Both the position numbers and the translations under genes were made by a program. A stretch of DNA of 7,770 nucleotides. It comes from Phycisphaerae bacterium. Lineage in GTDB: Bacteria > Planctomycetota > Phycisphaerae > SM23-33. The stretch covers positions 1 through 7,770 of the forward strand of contig JAUWQU010000154.1 of the NCBI GenBank assembly GCA_030610965.1, in the 5' to 3' direction. Positions 5,419-7,770 of this stretch are shown here, piece by piece; positions within the stretch are counted from its first letter, which is position 1; each line of letters opens with the position of its first letter. The notes below the pieces were generated by a model that saw only the letters and a list, made by a program, of their open reading frames with translations, had not been told where the DNA came from and searched no databases.

Positions 5419-6564
5419 CTACCAGTGCTTGCGGATCCGGAAGCGTTTGGGATGGCCCATGGTGGCCTCGACCGGGTTGACCAGGCCGGCGTCGATGGCC
5501 TTCTGCAGCGCGGCAGCAACCCACGCGTCGCGCTTGGGCTGGTGGTTGCGGTCCTCGGAGGTGGTGAATCTGTATACCAGTTTGTTCGGCAGAGGGACGG
5601 TGCCCTTCGAGCGGAAGATGGCGGACCCTCGCGTGCGTATCAGGTGGCCGATCAACTCGCGCAGGGCGCGGTCTTCCTCAAACGTGTAATCCGGGTCGAG
5701 GTGCTCGTACATGTACAGGATGGTCTTTCGCTCGACGTCCTTGTCTGGCACCACCGTCGGCAGGTTGAAGCTGGGCCACTTGGCCGGGTCGCTCAGGACC
5801 GTGGCCAGGATGTACGAGCCCACGCCCATGGCGCCGCGCACGTGGCAGTCGTTGACGTTGTTCCAGTGCAGGCCCGGCACGCGGATCAGGAACGTGGCCT
5901 TGCGCCCGGACGGGCTGCAATGGTACAGGGCCGTCATGTCCGCGTAGAACTCCTGGATCGAGTCGAACAGGATCTGGTGATTCGTGTACAACTCGATAAG
6001 CGCGGTGAGGTCGAAGCCTTTCGTGACGTAGTTGTGCCCCAACTCGTGCCAGATGATCGCCTCGGCCAGGTTCCCGCGCGTAATGTGGTGGGCCCTGGCG
6101 GCGTCGCCTTCGACGGGGTCGGCACTGTCGACCCAGTGCGGCTGCCAAGTCACGACTATGTCCACCTGGCCGGTGTCGTAGTTAACGTTCCAGATCGCCT
6201 GTGCGCCGAGCATGTCCGAGGGCTTGTAATTGGCGGTGAACCTCCTGCCCCAGACCGTCGTGACGAAAGACACGTTGCTGCTGGACTTGGTGCTCTTCCA
6301 CCAGGACGGGCGGTACTCCGCCGCGGCCCTGCGCATGTAGCTTATGTCGGCCTTCTGCTTGGGGGTGTAGTCCCGCGTGAACTTGTTGGCGGCCTTGAAC
6401 GCTTCGTCCCACTCGCTGGTCGAGAAGTGCATGTAGGTGTCCATCAGCAACTCGTAGGCCATCTGGGCCTCGACCGTGGCGGCCCGCTCGGGCTCAGCGT
6501 CGGCGGCTGGACAGTACGATACGAAGACGGCAAGCACCGCGAATGTGATAACTGCGCGTTTCAT
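5419..6564 (-). CDS. Secreted gluzincin-type zinc metallopeptidase (HExxH)
   Basis: The 381-residue protein has a signal peptide (residues 1-23, MKRAVITFAV..., cleavage ADA|E). HELGH at 173-177 gives two zinc ligands and the catalytic glutamate. QEFYAD follows at 204-209; E205, 27 residues after H177, is the likely third ligand, and D209 stands at the E+4 position as in thermolysin-like NExxSD. This places it among gluzincins; the spacing also fits the HExxH-x(8,28)-E pattern of M60 enhancin-like peptidases, some of which cut O-glycosylated mucins, but no other M60 hallmark was recognised. The C-terminal 180 residues are unassigned. The start at 6564 is chosen because GGGAG lies 7 bases ahead and the signal peptide begins there; the open frame from 6750 would add 62 residues. 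It is first gene of the probable operon with the propeller and sulfatase. Confidence 0.88.
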   Translation of the reverse strand: MKRAVITFAVLAVFVSYCPAADAEPERAATVEAQMAYELLMDTYMHFSTSEWDEAFKAANKFTRDYTPKQKADISYMRRAAAEYRPSWWKSTKSSSNVSFVTTVWGRRFTANYKPSDMLGAQAIWNVNYDTGQVDIVVTWQPHWVDSADPVEGDAARAHHITRGNLAEAIIWHELGHNYVTKGFDLTALIELYTNHQILFDSIQEFYADMTALYHCSPSGRKATFLIRVPGLHWNNVNDCHVRGAMGVGSYILATVLSDPAKWPSFNLPTVVPDKDVERKTILYMYEHLDPDYTFEEDRALRELIGHLIRTRGSAIFRSKGTVPLPNKLVYRFTTSEDRNHQPKRDAWVAAALQKAIDAGLVNPVEATMGHPKRFRIRKHW

Positions 6565-6571
6565 CTTGACG

Positions 6572-6576
6572 CTCCC
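6572..6576 (-). promoter_or_regulatory. Ribosome binding site deciding the peptidase start
   Basis: GGGAG on the minus strand lies 7 bases before the ATG at 6564, directly ahead of the signal peptide, and rules out the upstream in-frame ATG at 6750. Confidence 0.75.
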
Positions 6577-6604
6577 ATGGCAAAAACCCTGGATGAAGCA
6601 ACTT

Positions 6605-6627
6605 GGTGTGCAGAACCCCCGCACACC
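6605..6627 (-). promoter_or_regulatory. Leader hairpin 2 of metallopeptidase operon
   Basis: GGTGTGC (6605-6611) and GCACACC (6621-6627) form a perfect 7-bp stem around a 9-base loop that reads GGGGGTTCT on the minus strand. It lies 40 bases ahead of the start codon, just 3' of the other leader hairpin. Confidence 0.55.
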
Positions 6628-6632
6628 ACCGG

Positions 6633-6659
6633 CTGGCCGGATTACGAAGTGCCGGCCAG
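6633..6659 (-). promoter_or_regulatory. Leader hairpin 1 of metallopeptidase operon
   Basis: CTGGCCGG (6633-6640) and CCGGCCAG (6652-6659) form a perfect 8-bp stem with an 11-base loop. It would be close to the 5' end of the transcript from the promoter at 6682-6712. With the second hairpin five bases further on, the leader is mostly paired up to 6605. Confidence 0.55.
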
Positions 6660-6662
6660 GGT

Positions 6663-6674
6663 AATTGGTCAATT
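6663..6674. promoter_or_regulatory. Palindrome at the predicted transcription start, possible operator
   Basis: AATTG (6663-6667) and CAATT (6670-6674) form a perfect inverted repeat with a 2-base centre, 7 bases downstream of the TATAAT box. This is a usual place for a repressor site, but the half-sites are short and AT-rich. Confidence 0.35.
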
Positions 6675-6681
6675 CCTTACT

Positions 6682-6712
6682 ATTATATAGCGTGACAGGC
6701 GCCGCATGGCAA
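6682..6712 (-). promoter_or_regulatory. Promoter of metallopeptidase/propeller/sulfatase operon
   Basis: On the minus strand a perfect TATAAT lies at 6682-6687, overlapping TATATA at 6684-6689. TTGCCA (6707-6712) is a fair -35, 17 bases from TATATA or 19 from TATAAT. The start would be near 6675, giving a leader of about 110 bases. Confidence 0.6.
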
Positions 6713-6945
6713 CCGCAAACCGCCCGGCGTGTGGGATGGCCAAGAAACATCGTACCCCCTTATTCGAGTCAGGGCCGTACATGGACGATGGTTCTTGCGG
6801 CTGCGGAAAGCCTGGGAATCGATGCGAAGGGCCGGCCTGAGAAGAGAATCTGGAATCGAGTGGTCACCGAAGACGATAGAATCCAACTGGCAGTAAGGAA
6901 CCATAGACGCAGGCCGAAAACGACTTACCGCCCGGGAGGACTACG

Positions 6946-7479
6946 ATGGCTTTTGACGGACCAAAAGGCGAGGGCAATACGGCCCCCGCGTTGACCAGAA
7001 AAGAGTTCAAGGAATTCCGCCGGCTTCTGCTGGACAAGAGGCGGGACCTGCTTGGCGACCTTTCCGGCATGACGGCCGAGGCCAGGGGCTCCGGACCCGG
7101 CAAGGGCGACCGGGCCGATGGGCCCCCGGAACAGACCAACTGCGCCGACGAGAGCGACGACCGGGAGATAACCATTGGCCTGCTGCACAGCGAGCGGGTG
7201 CTGCTTCGGGAGATCCACGACGCCCTTGGCCGTATCGAAAAGGGCACGTACGGCATCTGCCTGGGCACCGGTGAGCCGATAGGCAAGTCACGTCTTCTGG
7301 CGAGGCCGTGGGCGAAGTACTGCATAGCCTACGCGCGGGCGATGGAGCAAAAGCGGAGCCGGGCCGCGGCCTACCCGCGAAACGCCTTCAGCATCGGACA
7401 TTTCCGCGCCGACGACGATACCGGCCACGCGCGCGAATCCCAGGACGTGCGCAGCATAGTCGGCGAGGATGACATCTAG
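6946..7479 (+). CDS. DksA/TraR-family protein with degenerate zinc finger
   Basis: The 177-residue protein resembles DksA/TraR factors, which bind RNA polymerase through the secondary channel and alter transcription initiation. The order fits: a charged N-terminal helix (17-40), DESD at 68-71 matching the position of the DxxD coiled-coil tip of DksA, a second helix (73-99), then GTYGICLGTGEPIGKSRLLARPWAKYC across 100-126. Of the four zinc-binding cysteines only Cys105 and Cys126 remain; the others are Thr108 and Tyr129, and the tip alanine of DksA is Arg73. So zinc binding is probably lost, as in other finger variants of this family. A glycine-rich linker (47-60) and an extended C-terminal tail (about 137-177) are extra. 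GGGAGGA at 6934-6940 lies 5 bases before the ATG. It is transcribed away from the peptidase operon and has no visible partner gene. Confidence 0.92.
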   Translation: MAFDGPKGEGNTAPALTRKEFKEFRRLLLDKRRDLLGDLSGMTAEARGSGPGKGDRADGPPEQTNCADESDDREITIGLLHSERVLLREIHDALGRIEKGTYGICLGTGEPIGKSRLLARPWAKYCIAYARAMEQKRSRAAAYPRNAFSIGHFRADDDTGHARESQDVRSIVGEDDI

Positions 7480-7488
7480 AGAGCCCCG

Positions 7489-7512
7489 CCGACGCCGACC
7501 CCGACCCCGACC
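7489..7512. repeat. Short tandem hexamer repeat (CCGACC)
   Basis: One CCGACG and three CCGACC units follow each other 10 bases after the stop codon at 7479. The array is short and may vary in copy number. Confidence 0.7.
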
Positions 7513-7558
7513 CCAGTCCGCGCAAAAAACATGCCTGGCCGCGCTACGGACGACTTGT

Positions 7559-7618
7559 CATGCATTGTGCTGCCACCGCTAACGCCTGCCACGACGTTGG
7601 TGAATCAAGCAATGCATG
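7559..7618. repeat. 60-base compound inverted repeat, possible structured RNA or cruciform
   Basis: Outer arms CATGCATTG (7559-7567) and CAATGCATG (7610-7618) are perfect over 9 bp. Inside them CACC (7574-7577) pairs with GGTG (7599-7602) and AACG (7581-7584) with CGTT (7595-7598), leaving a 3-base bulge and a 10-base loop. No U-run follows on either strand. The nature of the element is unknown. Confidence 0.45.
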
Positions 7619-7770
7619 GCCTTCATGTTGACTTCAGCACAGCGGGAGCCACGACATATCGAACGACGGTCCGACGATCCGCATCCGCCCCCGGCGGGAA
7701 GCCGTCGTAAGCAAGGTCTTGGCTCAGAGTATCGCCCCTCGTGGTAATGCCTCAGTTACGGGGGGGTTCG

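Larger units (their letters stand above)
6565..6945. other. Divergent intergenic region with promoter and structured leader
   Basis: This 381-base stretch separates the peptidase operon (minus) from the DksA/TraR-like gene (plus). The left half holds the peptidase leader with two hairpins (6605-6627, 6633-6659), a palindrome (6663-6674) and a promoter (6682-6712). The right half holds no clear plus-strand promoter; TAGAAT at 6877-6882 is a possible -10 without a convincing -35. A plus-strand open frame 6665-6994 lacks a ribosome binding site and overlaps the DksA/TraR-like gene, so it is not called. Confidence 0.6.
7480..7770. other. Gene-free stretch downstream of the DksA/TraR-like gene
   Basis: All frames are broken by stops and no gene could be supported. 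It contains a hexamer repeat (7489-7512), a compound inverted repeat (7559-7618), a weak 7-bp inverted repeat (ACGACGG at 7663-7669 with CCGTCGT at 7702-7708) and a run of seven G just before the window end. No Rho-independent terminator for the upstream gene was seen. Confidence 0.5.

Noticed and set aside
5410..6690. Plus-strand open frame of 426 codons opposite the metallopeptidase
   Set aside because: Same antisense effect; the minus strand has signal peptide, ribosome binding site and HELGH motif.
6665..6994. 109-codon plus-strand frame overlapping the start of the DksA/TraR-like gene
   Set aside because: No ribosome binding site, lies across the opposite promoter and leader, and overlaps a well-supported gene by 49 bases.
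7700..7770. Possible tRNA cut by the window end, because of GGCTCAG and a final GGTTCG
   Set aside because: The D-arm lacks the complementary GAGC and no acceptor or anticodon arm can be laid out.
1..7770. Defence system, CRISPR array, transposase or integrase
   Set aside because: No regularly spaced repeats, transposase or nuclease motif, or terminal inverted repeats of an insertion sequence were found.

Overview
The window looks like part of a GC-rich planctomycete chromosome, probably near Phycisphaerae or Sedimentisphaerae. This is inferred from three things seen together: several secreted proteins with a PEP-CTERM tail, a Tat-exported sulfatase, and a DksA/TraR-like protein with a half-lost zinc finger. 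Seven genes can be supported: six on the minus strand and one on the plus strand.

Left part (1-2342, minus strand): three exported proteins in a row. The leftmost runs off the window and is a paralogue of the second (same signal peptide and same DWY...LNP...DRG...NRW core). The third has an unrelated body but carries almost the same PEP-CTERM tail, identical over 38 bases of DNA. The two paralogues share a 33-base hairpin element at the same distance in front of their start codons. A large GC-rich hairpin lies between genes 3 and 2. A good sigma-70 type promoter (TTGACA, 17 bases, TAGAGT) lies about 320 bases ahead of gene 3, leaving a long leader.

Middle part (2810-6564, minus strand): a likely three-gene operon, transcribed right to left: a secreted HExxH zinc metallopeptidase, a predicted beta-propeller protein (glycosidase-like) that starts 7 bases after the peptidase stop, and a Tat-exported formylglycine sulfatase. 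A promoter with a perfect TATAAT and a leader holding two perfect hairpins precede the peptidase. The combination suggests degradation of a sulfated glycoprotein or glycan-peptide material; this is inference.

Right part (6946-7770): a DksA/TraR-family gene on the plus strand, divergent from the operon, then about 290 bases without a gene that contain a short hexamer repeat and a 60-base compound inverted repeat.

No tRNA, rRNA, CRISPR array, transposase or integrase was seen. The most interesting items are the peptidase/propeller/sulfatase operon with its structured leader, the repeated leader hairpin of the PEP-CTERM paralogues, and the DNA-level sharing of the PEP-CTERM tail.
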